From Lampris incognitus (Eukaryota; Chordata; Actinopteri; Lampriformes; Lampridae): DNA of 64,000 nt. Below are positions 1-10,969 of this stretch, one piece after another. Location of the stretch: positions 52,000,916 through 52,064,915 of the forward strand of contig NC_079219.1 of the NCBI RefSeq assembly GCF_029633865.1. Direction: 5' to 3'. The translations under genes and the position numbers were made by a program. The notes below the pieces were generated by a model. The model saw nothing but the letters and a program-made list of their open reading frames with translations. It was not told the origin of the DNA and made no database searches. How positions within the stretch are numbered: position 1 is the first letter of the stretch; every line of letters starts with the position of its first letter.

Positions 1-491
1 CCGTTGGCAGGTTAGGTTCGCAGAGCATTGAGGTAAACGGTTTGGATGTTCGGTTTCCTTGTTGTCCACAGCAAGATTTTCCATGTAGAGTTTAAGAAAA
101 CGAAACAAAAAAAAGCACTTCCTGTCCAGAAAATGACAGGAAATGAATGGTTGAATTGATTATTCTTGATGATTAATACAGCTCACTGCAGCTAAGCTAA
201 CAAAAACACACACCAGAACTTGGAAAAAAAACCCTTCAATGACAGTCCGACTTAACAAGGTGTTGGCTAGGGGGCGTTAGCTATAAATTGAAATGTCTGA
301 AGCGTTTTATCAAGATTCATTCAAAATTCCAACAAGTGCTTTGCGAACCTTGCCTCTTTGACACATATCCAATGAGTTAGGGGGGAAAAAAACAAAACAA
401 AACACCGATACCAGGCCAATTGTTTTTACCGTTTCTCTACTAATTTTGAAATCTAATTGATTGTGCTTTTTTGTGAATATGTAAACCTTCT
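1..491. other. No gene recognised
   Basis: AT-rich non-coding sequence with scattered homopolymer A runs. I see no convincing coding frame, RNA gene or repeat family before the inverted-repeat element that begins near 492. Confidence 0.5.
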
Positions 492-891
492 AATAGGGGC
501 TATGTGTAATTTCTATCTGTGCTTGGATCTCAGTCAGCCAGCAGCCTAATTAACAACAAATCAAAACGGATTTGCTGAGCAAATAAAAACAGAAGGGCGG
601 TGGATGATACACAACACATTTACTGACATCTGTCGTTTTCCAACATCTTCAGTTTGCTGCAGTCATACTCACATAGTTAGCTAATGGTATAGTTTGCGAA
701 GATTTTTTTGGGGGGGGGGGTGTCAACAGCCTACACACTCGGCTGGTCCGGCTCCTGTGGTTTTAAACGCATCTGGGGAGCGGAAGGGCCCCGAATCATT
801 TACTTTACTACAGCGGTACCACTCAGTAACCCCTACTTTACAGTCATATTACACTTCAGAAAAGTCAAAAAATTACACATAGCCCCTTTAA
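492..891. mobile_element. MITE-like element with about 20-bp terminal inverted repeats
   Basis: The left end carries AGGGGCTATGTGTAATTT (from about 495). The right end carries its reverse complement, AAATTACACATAGCCCCT (to about 888). The pair brackets about 400 bp with no transposase frame, including a run of G near 710-720. This is the layout of a non-autonomous DNA transposon. The superfamily is not assignable from the ends alone, and the target duplication is ambiguous. The short open frames inside are not credible genes. Confidence 0.55.
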
Positions 892-1354
892 TACTGCTCT
901 TACGCCCAGACATTCATCTTCTTGAACTTCATAGCATTGCGCAGTAGTATGTAGAAAACAACAAAAACAACAAAAAAAGTCTGGTTTTGAAATTTAAAAA
1001 GCCTTAACACTTGCGGGACATGTAACCCCTAAGCACAATTTTGCAGCTGAGGCAGAATACTGCAGACTTGGTTGGACTTGGCACTATGAACGGTGCCGCC
1101 AAGTCTAACAACTGACGCTGGGAGGGAGTGTGAGCTTTTTTTTTTGGCAAGAAGTAGGTGAATGGGTACGAACCCATTCTCGAACATCACTGTGTCTCAG
1201 CACCTCCTCCTCAGGCCAGGCAGTTTTTTTTGCGTCTTTTTAACAGAAGGTTACCATGGGTCAACGTCACGCCTTGTTCACAACTTTTCCCCTTGTCCCT
1301 GTGCGCCGCTTTCCTCTTCTTGGGCATCCTAGCAACACATTTCTGAAGGCTAAA
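892..1354. other. No gene recognised
   Basis: Non-coding sequence between two DNA-element remnants. No family or gene recognised. Confidence 0.45.
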
Positions 1355-2039
1355 GCCCTATTCTGACGGGATAAGTTTGTCTGAAGCGGTCCTGTAATTG
1401 AAATTATTACCAATTACTGCCGTGATTTCAATCCCGTCAGAATTTGCCATGTCAGTAATTTTCACCTAACTGGAAGGTAAAAATTCCAGACTGAATCACC
1501 TACTGTTTTCCGGAAACCCCAAGGTCCTTCGCTAACACTGATCCTGTGTAAATCAACATATCGGTAATTTAAGCATGTGACCCCCCCCCCCATAATATGG
1601 GCTTTGAATCAGGTCTGCTCCAGTCTTCAAAATGTGTTTCATGCATCTGTACATTTTCTTTAGATACCAAATTCGTTCACGACACTTCGACCATTCAATG
1701 AGTGCTTCTTTCATAACAGGAAATCTACAGATAAAATTGTTGAAGATTTCCTGCCACACTGTGTGGTTGTGTACCATGAGTTCAAACTGGTACTTGAACT
1801 TGGCCTCTCCCTAGAATAGCTATCAGCTGAAGTGTCTCCGCCCGTGTCCAGTGTCTCTCTTTTTTTTATGCTAGAAAGAACCTTGACAATGACAACAGTA
1901 TAGCCAGAGACCCCCTGTCCATGGTCACATCTGGGACACGCTCAGTAATTCAGGCATCAGCACACTGCATCGGAATTACTGATGTAAGTAAAAATCACAT
2001 TACTGGACCTCCTCAGGTAAAGCCTATCCAGAATGAGGC
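1355..2039. mobile_element. DNA transposon remnant with long imperfect inverted ends
   Basis: The left end (from GCCCTATTCTGACGGGAT at 1355) and the reverse complement of the right end (ending at 2039) can be aligned over about 60 bp with mismatches. Both include a shared GGTCC-GTAAT block followed by a second CAGTAAT/TTACTG block. The interior has a minus-strand open stretch (1553-1777, 74 codons) rich in W, C and basic residues. It may be a decayed transposase or Myb-like DNA-binding segment, but I cannot assign it. It is interpreted as an old DNA-transposon copy. Confidence 0.4.
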
Positions 2040-3515
2040 ATAAGGATAAAATATGGAACAGCCAATCATAACATTGCCATTCTCAACTGCTACAAAAAAA
2101 TCAGAGTTGTGAAATCCAGGTCCAGAATGTAAAGTCCAGACCAGGTGTTTGCTCCATCTGTGTACTAAACCAGCTGGCTAGTCGATCAGCACCATTCTTC
2201 AGGTAGCTCGAGGAAACTAGCGGCGTAATCAGCCTGTTCAGTACATGGGTGGAGTAAATACACGGTTAGGATTTTTACTCTCCAGAAACATTGCATACAT
2301 TTCTATTATTAAAAAAAAAGATCTTCAAAATCAAAATTCTCTAAACAGAATTTATTTTGGTTTTAAATTGTTGTGTAAAATTTTCTTTTTAACGACATGC
2401 TCTGTTACATCACCGGTGCAAAAGTAAGAAAAATCAGCAGCAGTGACAATAGCAACAACAAGGACAGTAATCTGTCAGTGTCATCAGAGGTCCAGTCATT
2501 CCCCACTGGAACGAATGACGAGCCGTTTCAACCGCCGCATGATGTGCAAAAGATGTGAGCAAGGCATTACCCTGCAGTATTATCAATTAACACTCACTTA
2601 ATGTACATTGTCATTTTAAGGGCAAACGAGGCTGACTAGAGTATATATGTAATAGAGTTGCATTTCTGTTTCGCCAGGAGAAAAAAAAGGCTTGTAGTTT
2701 ATACAAGTATATTATGTGAAGTATTTTATGTATGTTATTGCCAATGCTGTTTCCTACCATTGCTGCCTACCTATGTGACAATTAATGTCTGCAGTTCAAG
2801 GGTTTCACAGGAACATATATGAAAAGAATATGACCATATAATTCTTGATAATCTCATTCCCCAGGGATATCAGTGCTACAAGACATTTAAGAGGTTATCT
2901 TTCATGGTTGTACCCTAATGCTGTGAAAGATCCCTCTCTGAAACACAGCCGCAACCACCACCGACGTGGTCCAGCACAGACTGGTCCAGCACAGACTGGA
3001 GAGAAGCAAGGAGAGTGGCTCGCTGAATTCAACCTCATGCTCAAAAATTATAATATTTCCTCGTTTAGCCAGGTCTCTCATTATCTAACTTTAAAAAGAC
3101 ATTGTTAGGTCGGTTTAGAGTTGAATGCTGAGGAAAAAAATAAAACAGTAATATGTAAATATTTGAAGGTAGTAGAGAGGAGCACTGCTAGTAATTCTGG
3201 TGCTTGCAACAAGATGAGATGCAGGACCTCCAATGATGGTGCATCTTGTTTACGCCTACATCACAGCACTTGTCTAACGGGCCCTGATTTGCATGCAGCC
3301 TCGGGAAAGTAGCCCCACTTTTCCACCTGTAGCAGTACCCCTAAGTAGTGATGCAAGTGCCATGCCAAACTAAAATGCTAATTGACTGATCAGCTGAAAA
3401 AGAGGGTTTATTCAATGAGAATTATGCAGTGACTTTACCCACGCTTCAGACGTTTGACAATTCTTGTTCAGTAATGTCACATAAGTCTGGCTATGCCGAG
3501 CTAGCCACAGTAACA
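2040..3515. other. No gene recognised
   Basis: Non-coding, AT-rich. The only visible structure is a 15-bp tandem duplication (GGTCCAGCACAGACT twice, near 2968-2998). No exon-like frame with credible splice sites was found. Confidence 0.45.
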
Positions 3516-4146
3516 GGCGTATCATTAATGGCTAATCAGACCACAGAGCGTCCTTGTTATGCCAACAGTCACAGTTCATGTTCTGCTAACAGTTCTTGTT
3601 ATGCTAACAGTTACAGCTCTCATAACAGTTCTTGTGATGCTAACAGTTCTTGTTATTAACTAAGAGTTGTTGTTATGCTAACAGTTACAGTTCGTGTGAC
3701 GCTAATAGTTCTTGTTATTAACTAACAGTTCTTGTTATGGTAACAGATCTTGTTATTAACTAACAGTTCTTGTTATTAACTAACAGTTCTTGTTATAGTA
3801 ACAGATCTTGTTATGCTAACAGTTCTTGTTATGCTAACAGATCTTGTTATTAACTAACAGTTCTTGTTATGGTAACAGTTCTTGTTATGGTAACAGATAT
3901 TGTTATTAACTAACAGTTCTTGTTATGGTAACAGTTCTTGTTATGGTAACAGTTCTTGTTATGCTAACAGTTGTTGTTATGCTAACAGTTCTTGTTATTA
4001 ACTAACAGTTGTTGTTATGCTAACAGTTGTTGTTATGCTAACAGTTCTTGTTATTAACTAACAGTTCTTGTTATTAACTAGCAGTTCTTGTTATGCTAAC
4101 AGTTCTTGTTATGGTAACAGATCTTGTTATGTTAACAGTTACAGAA
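3516..4146. repeat. Minisatellite, 18-20 bp units
   Basis: There are more than 20 tandem copies of an 18-bp unit, AACAGTTCTTGTTATGCT. They are interspersed with a 20-bp variant whose 3' end reads TTATTAACT, and with GGT or GAT substitutions. The array spans about 600 bp and the variants alternate in blocks, which indicates expansion by unequal exchange or slippage. It creates a spurious Ser/Asn/Cys-rich reading frame at its left edge. Confidence 0.85.
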
Positions 4147-4151
4147 GTTTT

Positions 4152-4872
<721 letters not shown>

Positions 4873-5200
4873 TCCAAAGACCAAGAAATACAAACATAGC
4901 CTAATTCTACAAGCTGTATGTATGCATGGATGTACACTAATACACCCTTTGCCTTTTTCTCATAATCAGAATGCGAAGTTAACACCATCCACTCGTCACC
5001 CACCAAATGCTGGAGAAGTCTTAGTTGTGGGTGATGCTGCGTCTAAATTTATCTGCATCTAACTTGGTCTTTCCTACCAGCATGTAACCGACCATCGTCA
5101 TTTTCAGGTTCTTGTCTCATTTCAAAACTCATGGTCGCTGGTGATAAAGGCTTTATGGATTCCAAAATATAACTGCCATTTTCACTGTGCGCACACACAA

Positions 5201-5206
5201 ACACAC

Positions 5207-5256
<50 letters not shown>
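5201..5256. repeat. (CA)n microsatellite
   Basis: A CA dinucleotide tract of about 55 bp with a few interruptions at its left edge. Confidence 0.95.
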
Positions 5257-5259
<3 letters not shown>

Positions 5260-6918
5260 CAGACAAGAACATCTTTCCTTACAACCTAAGCTATTAAATC
5301 CTGCATCCACTCGATCTGTGCCATTGTGCTTTGCATGTTAAGTTATGCCTGAATCAGAGAGCCGTGAACCGGAACCATGTTGAGATGCAGGCAGCAGCCG
5401 AGGCTAATTGGGCAAATGAAACAGCATGGCGTCCTGGTGTTGCGTGATTGAAGCTCTTTGTCGTACAACCAAGATTGGTGACCCTGTGTCTTGGGGGTTG
5501 TTAAAAACAACTAGTCAGTTGTAGCGGTGCCGAGTTCATTGACTTTTGCCATTTAAATGGGCTTTCTGAGGCGCGGCCCTGGTCCGCAGGGTCGTGGCCC
5601 TCTGGGATCAAGCTTTCGCCCTCGAGCGCCTCAGTCAGTCAGAGTTGTGTTACGCACTCGTGGATCTTTGCTTTACTATCAACACCTTTTAGGCTTTCAA
5701 ATAGAATTGGATTTTTTAGCGTTTAGTCGCGGGCCGTCTTCAAACAGCGGTGGTTCAGTATTTTTGCTTTAACTTGGGTACTCACAAGGCTGATGTGGTA
5801 TAAAATTCAGACTATTGCTCACGCTCATCCATCATCAACAGCCAATCTGGTTTAGGCTCAAGGCTCATCTCCTCTTCAAAGCAAGATCTATATCGGCCTT
5901 CAGGAAACCATTTTGGCGCTTCGTGCTATCTGCTGTAAATGACTTGGCGGGGGTGGGGAGGGGGGTAGTTAAGTGGGTTGTGCTCTGTTTGCTCTTGGGT
6001 TTTCAGTGTTAAGTACTGTACATGGTGTGTACCAAAATTCTGTGTCTTGATATATACCTTATTTTAAAGTTAACATACCAACCTCTATGAAGAAGAGATT
6101 TATATTGGTACCATGCAAGTCAAACGCCACCTCATAACATGTATTTTTAAATGAACGATATCTATAGTGCAATAGATATTCATGTAACAAATCCATAATG
6201 ACACGTGTGTCCCTGAACTGAGTATGTGCAGTGAAAATTAATAAAGTATTTAATGATGTCTACGGGACTGTCATTTGTTTTTCTCCAGGGCAGTTTTTTT
6301 AAAGATATTTCTGTCTTTATGTGATGGTGACAACGATGTTCTATGATACTGCTGATGACTGCCCGGCATCGATTCCTTAAGGATTGGTCAGTTATACAGT
6401 ATATTAGATATTTGTCCGTTTATGGGTCGGTCCATCTGTCTCAACAGGTTGCAGTGTATATAGGAGCCTGCAATAATTTTTAAACAACAGCATATAACAT
6501 GGATGAAAGAGGCACTCGAACGTGGTGTACATACAAGAGGACACAAAATGGTTGATCTTTGGGTTTATGCATCAGTATTAGCCACCAGCACCATCTGCTG
6601 GTCAATACTCACTGACATCGGTTGTCCTCCATGCCGCCTGAATCGAACCGGAAGTACATTTTCGCCTCTTCTTCACCCCCCCCCCGCATTGTAGCTTGAC
6701 CCTGCCAATGGTGAGATTTGAGGAGTGCGTCAATTCACTGTACTAAGCTCCCTCAGTCAAATACAATGTAGTCACTTCTGTGGTTCTCAACCGGGTCCTC
6801 AGGTACCAATCAGTATTGCTGGTTTTCTATTCTGCCAGCTAGTTTACTACATCCACCTGTTGTTCCAGGAATAAAACCCTTCCTGACTGGGGGCTGGAAT
6901 AAAGGGAACAACGGGTGG
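5257..6918. other. No gene recognised
   Basis: About 1.6 kb of non-coding sequence. The open frames at 5557-5772 and 5815-6012 lack recognisable domains or splice context, and I do not call them genes. Confidence 0.45.
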
Positions 6919-7283
6919 ATGTCCATCCATCTATTATCCAAACCGCTTATGCTGCTCGGATGTTGGAGCCTATCCCAGCAGTCATTGGGTGGCAGGTGGG
7001 AAGACACCCTGTACAGGCCACCAGGCCATCACACAGGGCCGACACACACACATTCACACCTAGGGACAATGTAGTACGGCCGATTCACCTGACCTACATG
7101 TCTTTGGACTGTGGGAGGAAACCGGAGCACCCGGAGGAAACCCACGCAGACACGGGGAGAACATGCAAACTCCACACAGAGGATGACCCGGGACGACCCC
7201 CAAGGTTGGACTACCCCGGGGCTCAAACCCAGGACCTGCTTGCTGTGAGGCGACCACGCTAACCACTGCGCCACCGTGCCGCC
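6919..7283 (-). mobile_element. tRNA-derived SINE, family A (full length)
   Basis: Read on the minus strand, the element starts with a tRNA-like head containing an A-box-like block (TGGCGCAGTGG) and a B-box-like block (GGTTTGAGCC). It continues through a conserved body (GTTTGCATGTTCTCCCCGTG and the adjoining GTTTCCTCC region) and ends with a GGATGGA-type tail. This matches the layout of Pol III-transcribed fish SINEs of the Mermaid/V-SINE kind; the exact family name is uncertain. Other copies in this window lie at 16767, 30955, 58236, 60152, 61749 and 63268. Short open frames across it are spurious. Confidence 0.8.
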
Positions 7284-7864
7284 CTCAAGTGTTAACTTTT
7301 ACAAGCAAATTCTATCCAAAGGACAGAACTCTTAGGTGCTCATGACTTGTGAGCATATTTTGAATACTGCAAGGGAAATACGTAGGCTACTTTAACTAAG
7401 CTAGTGATCAGTTTAGTTAAGGTAAGCTGGTTAGCGGGTGGATGTGAATGAGTTAACTTACAGAACAGAGAACCAACAGTACTGGCTGGTGCCTGAGGAC
7501 CTGATTGTGAACTGCTGCTGTGGTATTCCTTAATCAAGAAAAATGAAAGCTTGGAGACCTTCAACAGTTTGAAGCCTATCGCGTTAAAAGATGACTTCTT
7601 GCACATAGTCGAGGTTTGCACAGCCGGTGTCTATGATGAACAGCACTGATGAAAGGATTGTTCAGAGAAAATGAACAGAAGGTCAGAGGGCCATTTTAAC
7701 GTACTTTGTTTTGTGTACAAGCAAACCGAGGCCCAAATATGAAAAATAATTTGCGAGTATGAAAAGGTTGATGGGAAAACGGGGTCAGCTTAACTCCCGA
7801 CCTACCATTCACAAAAAAAGTCGTCTTTTTTCAGGGTGACAAGGGTCATAAAGGTGCCAGCTTA
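7284..7864. other. No gene recognised
   Basis: Spacer between the SINE and the Gypsy element. No credible gene. The sequence abutting the truncated 5' LTR (about 7800-7864) shows no similarity to the missing part of the LTR. Confidence 0.45.
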
Positions 7865-8227
7865 CCCCTTGTCCCTCTATCTGGACCCCTCCTTTCGGAC
7901 TCGACTTCCCGGATCTCGGACCTGGCCTTTCTCGGACAACCCCCCTTGGATCACGGACTGGACTTTCTCGCCAGGTGCACGCACATTTCTTCAACACCTC
8001 CTGGTCATTTACATACCGCACCACACATTGGCTAAAAACACTCACACATAGTTATTCACGCAAACCACGGGACACCACACATAGTTTACTCACACATCCC
8101 ACTAACAGAACGCCTTTTTTCACCATACATTTCCTCCCCACAATAAAACCTCCCTTTGGAAGTTATCTCGTGTCTGTCTGTCTTGGGTTTCGCCACACGG
8201 GTCAGGTTCTGGTGCGCGAGCATAACA
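7865..8227 (+). repeat. 5' LTR of Gypsy element, 5'-truncated
   Basis: It matches 12809-13170 of the 3' LTR with 5 substitutions in 363 bp and contains AATAAA at 8142-8147. The first roughly 400 bp of the LTR, present at 12408-12808, are absent. The junction with flanking DNA is abrupt at about 7865, so no left target duplication can be read. Confidence 0.85.
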
Positions 8228-8229
8228 GA

Positions 8230-8240
8230 ACGTCGAAGCC
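8230..8240 (+). promoter_or_regulatory. Putative self-priming primer-binding site
   Basis: Three bases after the 5' LTR lies ACGTCGAAGCC. This is a perfect 11-nt complement of GGCTTCGACGT at 12612-12622 inside the 3' LTR. No ordinary tRNA-type site (starting TGG) is seen, and only 16 bases separate the LTR from the gag ATG. Tf1/sushi-type chromoviruses are known to prime reverse transcription with the folded-back 5' end of their own transcript through about 11 paired bases. By analogy, 12612 is predicted as the first transcribed base. Confidence 0.65.
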
Positions 8241-8243
8241 ATT

Positions 8244-9530
8244 ATGGACCCAGGCAAACCCAAGGAGCGGACGGTCCCTGTGACGCCCCAGAGCTCCGTC
8301 CCCCTAGAGGCAGTAGTAAGAAGTCACAGTTGCCAACTTGCCTCTCTCTGCTCAGAGCTTACTACTGCCTTCACCGGAGAGATCAGCGATCTTCAGTCCG
8401 GCTCCCAGGCCGCGACGAGCGCGTTAGATACCCTCACCGCGCAGATCGCTGCACTCTCCACAGCGGTCTCCAGGATGAGCGACCACCCTGCCCTGGCCTC
8501 GGTCTCTGCCCCCAGCTCGGCCTCCGGTTTCCCCGTTCCTGGTCCCGACGTTCCCCCTCCGAGTCAACCCCCACTGGACCCCCGGTGCGAGCCTAACCTC
8601 CCCTGCCCCAAGGCCTTCGGTGGGGAGTTCGAGCTGTGCAGGGGTTTCCTTGGTCAGTGTGAGCTCCTGTTCAAACACCAGCCAGCTAGGTATAGGACAG
8701 GAGAGACCAAGGTAGCCCTTGTCATGTCCCTCCTCACCGGCAAAGCCCTCAGCTGGGCCATAGCGGCGGTAGGCCATACCGAGCAGCTCGCCTCGGACTA
8801 TGGTGCCTTCCGCCGCGAGTTCAATCTGGTGTTCGACCACCCAGCTGACGGGCAGGACGCTGCCGGCCGCCTCCATTCCATCCAACAGGGAGCCAGGTCG
8901 GTGGCAGAGTATTCCTTGGAGGTAAGGATACTCACGGCAGACAGTGGGTGGGATGACACTGCGCTCAAGAGCGCGTACAGGAGGGGGCTGAGCGAGCCCA
9001 TCAAAGATCTTATCGTTCGGGACCGCCCTGCCTCCTTCAGCGAGCTCGTCACCCTCGCCCTCCTGATGAACGAACGGCTGCGGGAGCGGCGCCAGGAACG
9101 CGCCCCGCGCGCTGGCCCCTCCCATAGACCAACCCCCGTCCGTCCTACCGGTGCCTTCCCTGGGTCAGCGTCCCGTGGGCTCTCTCCACCCTCACACTCC
9201 CCCTCGCAACCCTGGGTGGCTTCTGGATCCAGGCCGGAGGAGGAGCCCATGCAGTTGGGTCGGTCACGGCTCCCGCTGGAAGTTAGGGAGCAGAGGATGC
9301 ATGGCCACCTCTGCCTCTACTGCGGGAGGTCGGGCCACTATATCAAGGCCTGCCCGACTCGCCCAAAAAGACCCGGCTCACTAGTGAGGGGTGTCCTAGT
9401 GAGCCTGACGACCCTTCCTCAGCCCCAGCCCAAGAAGGAGCACAACCACCTTTTCCGATCACTCTCACCTGGGGTAACCGCTCACTGTCTGTTGGTGCAC
9501 TCCTGGATTCGGGGGCGGACGAGTGTTTGA
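8244..9530 (+). CDS. Gypsy gag polyprotein
   Basis: A 428-codon open frame starts at an ATG 16 bases after the LTR. It encodes a retrotransposon Gag (capsid-like region in the middle, nucleic-acid-binding knuckle at the C end). The central region (about residues 110-290) has the alpha-helical capsid layout of Ty3/Gypsy gag. It is followed by a Pro/Ser/Arg-rich linker and one CX2CX4HX4C knuckle (C357, C360, H365, C370). The last roughly 30 codons run out of frame relative to protease, so either a programmed frameshift or a decay indel lies near 9400-9480. Gag packages element RNA into virus-like particles in the cytoplasm. The minus-strand open frames here are shadows caused by high GC content. 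Confidence 0.85.
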   Translation: MDPGKPKERTVPVTPQSSVPLEAVVRSHSCQLASLCSELTTAFTGEISDLQSGSQAATSALDTLTAQIAALSTAVSRMSDHPALASVSAPSSASGFPVPGPDVPPPSQPPLDPRCEPNLPCPKAFGGEFELCRGFLGQCELLFKHQPARYRTGETKVALVMSLLTGKALSWAIAAVGHTEQLASDYGAFRREFNLVFDHPADGQDAAGRLHSIQQGARSVAEYSLEVRILTADSGWDDTALKSAYRRGLSEPIKDLIVRDRPASFSELVTLALLMNERLRERRQERAPRAGPSHRPTPVRPTGAFPGSASRGLSPPSHSPSQPWVASGSRPEEEPMQLGRSRLPLEVREQRMHGHLCLYCGRSGHYIKACPTRPKRPGSLVRGVLVSLTTLPQPQPKKEHNHLFRSLSPGVTAHCLLVHSWIRGRTSV

Positions 9531-9665
9531 TGGACACCTCGCTGGCCCGGCAGGCCGGCATTCCACTCGTCCCCCTAGACACACCCCTCACAGCCCAAGC
9601 CCTAGATGGACGTTCACTTGGTAAAATCACACACAGCACTTTCCCTCCCCCCTCACCGTCCCTAT
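9480..9665 (+). pseudogene. Gypsy protease remnant
   Basis: In the frame shared with the downstream reverse transcriptase, an aspartic-protease signature (LLDSGAD, codons from 9500) follows the gag knuckle. Only about 55 codons remain. The sequence then jumps to a segment that normally lies just upstream of the RT fingers, and a TGA closes the frame at 9665. Part of the protease-RT linker is therefore missing, and frames switch two or three times between 9660 and 9770. Confidence 0.7.
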
Positions 9666-9667
9666 GA

Positions 9668-10969
9668 TTGTGCCATAGATCTTTCCCGGGGCCGCCCTTC
9701 TCACCGGTCGGTTGTATAACCTCTCCGTCCCAGAGAAGGAGGCTATGCGCAATTATATCAGAGTCCCTGGCCTCAGGAATCATAAGGCTCTCGTCTTCCC
9801 CGGTGGCGGCGGGCTTCTTTTTTGTGGCAAAGAAGGAGGGCAGCCTGAGGCCTTGCATAGATTATCGAATGTTAAATAATATCACGGTGAAAAATAAATA
9901 CCCACTCCCCCTTATGAGTTCCACGTTCGAGCCACTCACTCACGCCACGGTGTTCACGAAGCTGGACCTGCGCAGCGCGTACCACCTGGTGCGCATCCGG
10001 GAAGGGGATGAATGGAAGACCGCCTTCAACACCCACCTAGGGCATTTCGAGTACCTCGTTATGCCCTTCGGCCTCACCAACGCCCCGGCCGTCTTCCAGG
10101 CATTGGTCAACGACGTGCTCCGGGACATGCTGAACACGTTCGCGGTGGTGTACCTGGATGACATACTCGTGTTCTCCAGGACTGAGGAGAAACACCACCA
10201 GCATGTCCGCCTGGTCCTCCAACGGCTGCTGGAGAACAGGCTCTTCGTGAAAGCCGAGAAGTGCGTGTTCCACTCCGCCTCCGTGGAGTTCCTTGGCCAC
10301 ATCGTGGAGAAGGGGCTCGTCCGCACTGACCCCAGGAAGACCCGAGCGGTGGAGGAGTGGGCGCGGCCCACCAACAGGACGCAACTCCAGCGCTTCCTGG
10401 GGTTTGCAAACTTCTACCGGCGCTTCATCAGGGGGTTCAGCCGTGTGGCCGCCCCCCTCACTGCACTCACCTCCAACCTCCGCCCCTTCTCCTGGACCTC
10501 GGAGGCGGAAGCCGCCTTCTTGGCCCTGAAGAGGCTGTTCACAACGGCTCCGGTGCTCGCCCACCCGGACCCGTGCAGACAGTTCATCGTGGAGGTGGAC
10601 GCATCGGACACGGGCATCGGAGCCGTCCTCTCCCAGCGGTCGGAGGAGGACCAGAAGATCCACCCGTGCGCCTTCTCCCGGCGTTTCAGTCCTGCGGAGA
10701 AGAATTATGACATCGGCAACAGGGAGTTGCTGGCCGTCCACGCCGCCCTAGAGGAGTGGAGACACTGGCTGGAGGGAGCAGGGCAGCCGTTCATCGTATG
10801 GTCCGATCACAAAAACCTGACCTACGTACGGACGGCTAAGAGGCTCAACCCCAGGCAGGCGCGCTGGGCTCTTCTTCAGCCGGTTCGACTTCACCCTCAC
10901 CTACCGCCCGGGCACCAAGAACGTCAGGGCAGACGCCCTCTCCCATCTGTTTCCCGAGGGGTCCCCTGA
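9668..10969 (+). pseudogene. Gypsy reverse transcriptase and RNase H
   Basis: A 433-codon open frame with no ATG of its own, part of the pol polyprotein. The reverse transcriptase palm has the catalytic YLDD box at about residues 162-165, preceded by conserved LDLRSAYH and FGLTNAP blocks. RNase H follows, with the EVDASD motif near residue 310 and DHKNL near residue 382. The last roughly 35 codons are out of frame: a single-base indel near 10870 moves the pol frame into the integrase frame. Without that break it would form one pol reading frame with the next segment. I consider it a recently inactivated gene. Confidence 0.85.

Noticed and set aside
3516..4146. CRISPR-like repeat array
   Set aside because: Repeats are directly adjacent with no unique spacers, and the host is a vertebrate; it is a minisatellite.
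7029..7274. Minus-strand frames of 68-81 codons, also seen at 58477-58691
   Set aside because: They fall entirely within SINE family A and recur with every copy; not genes.
8424..9250. Minus-strand frames of 150-233 codons opposite gag
   Set aside because: Shadows of the GC-rich gag frame; no domain, and the plus-strand gag is clear.
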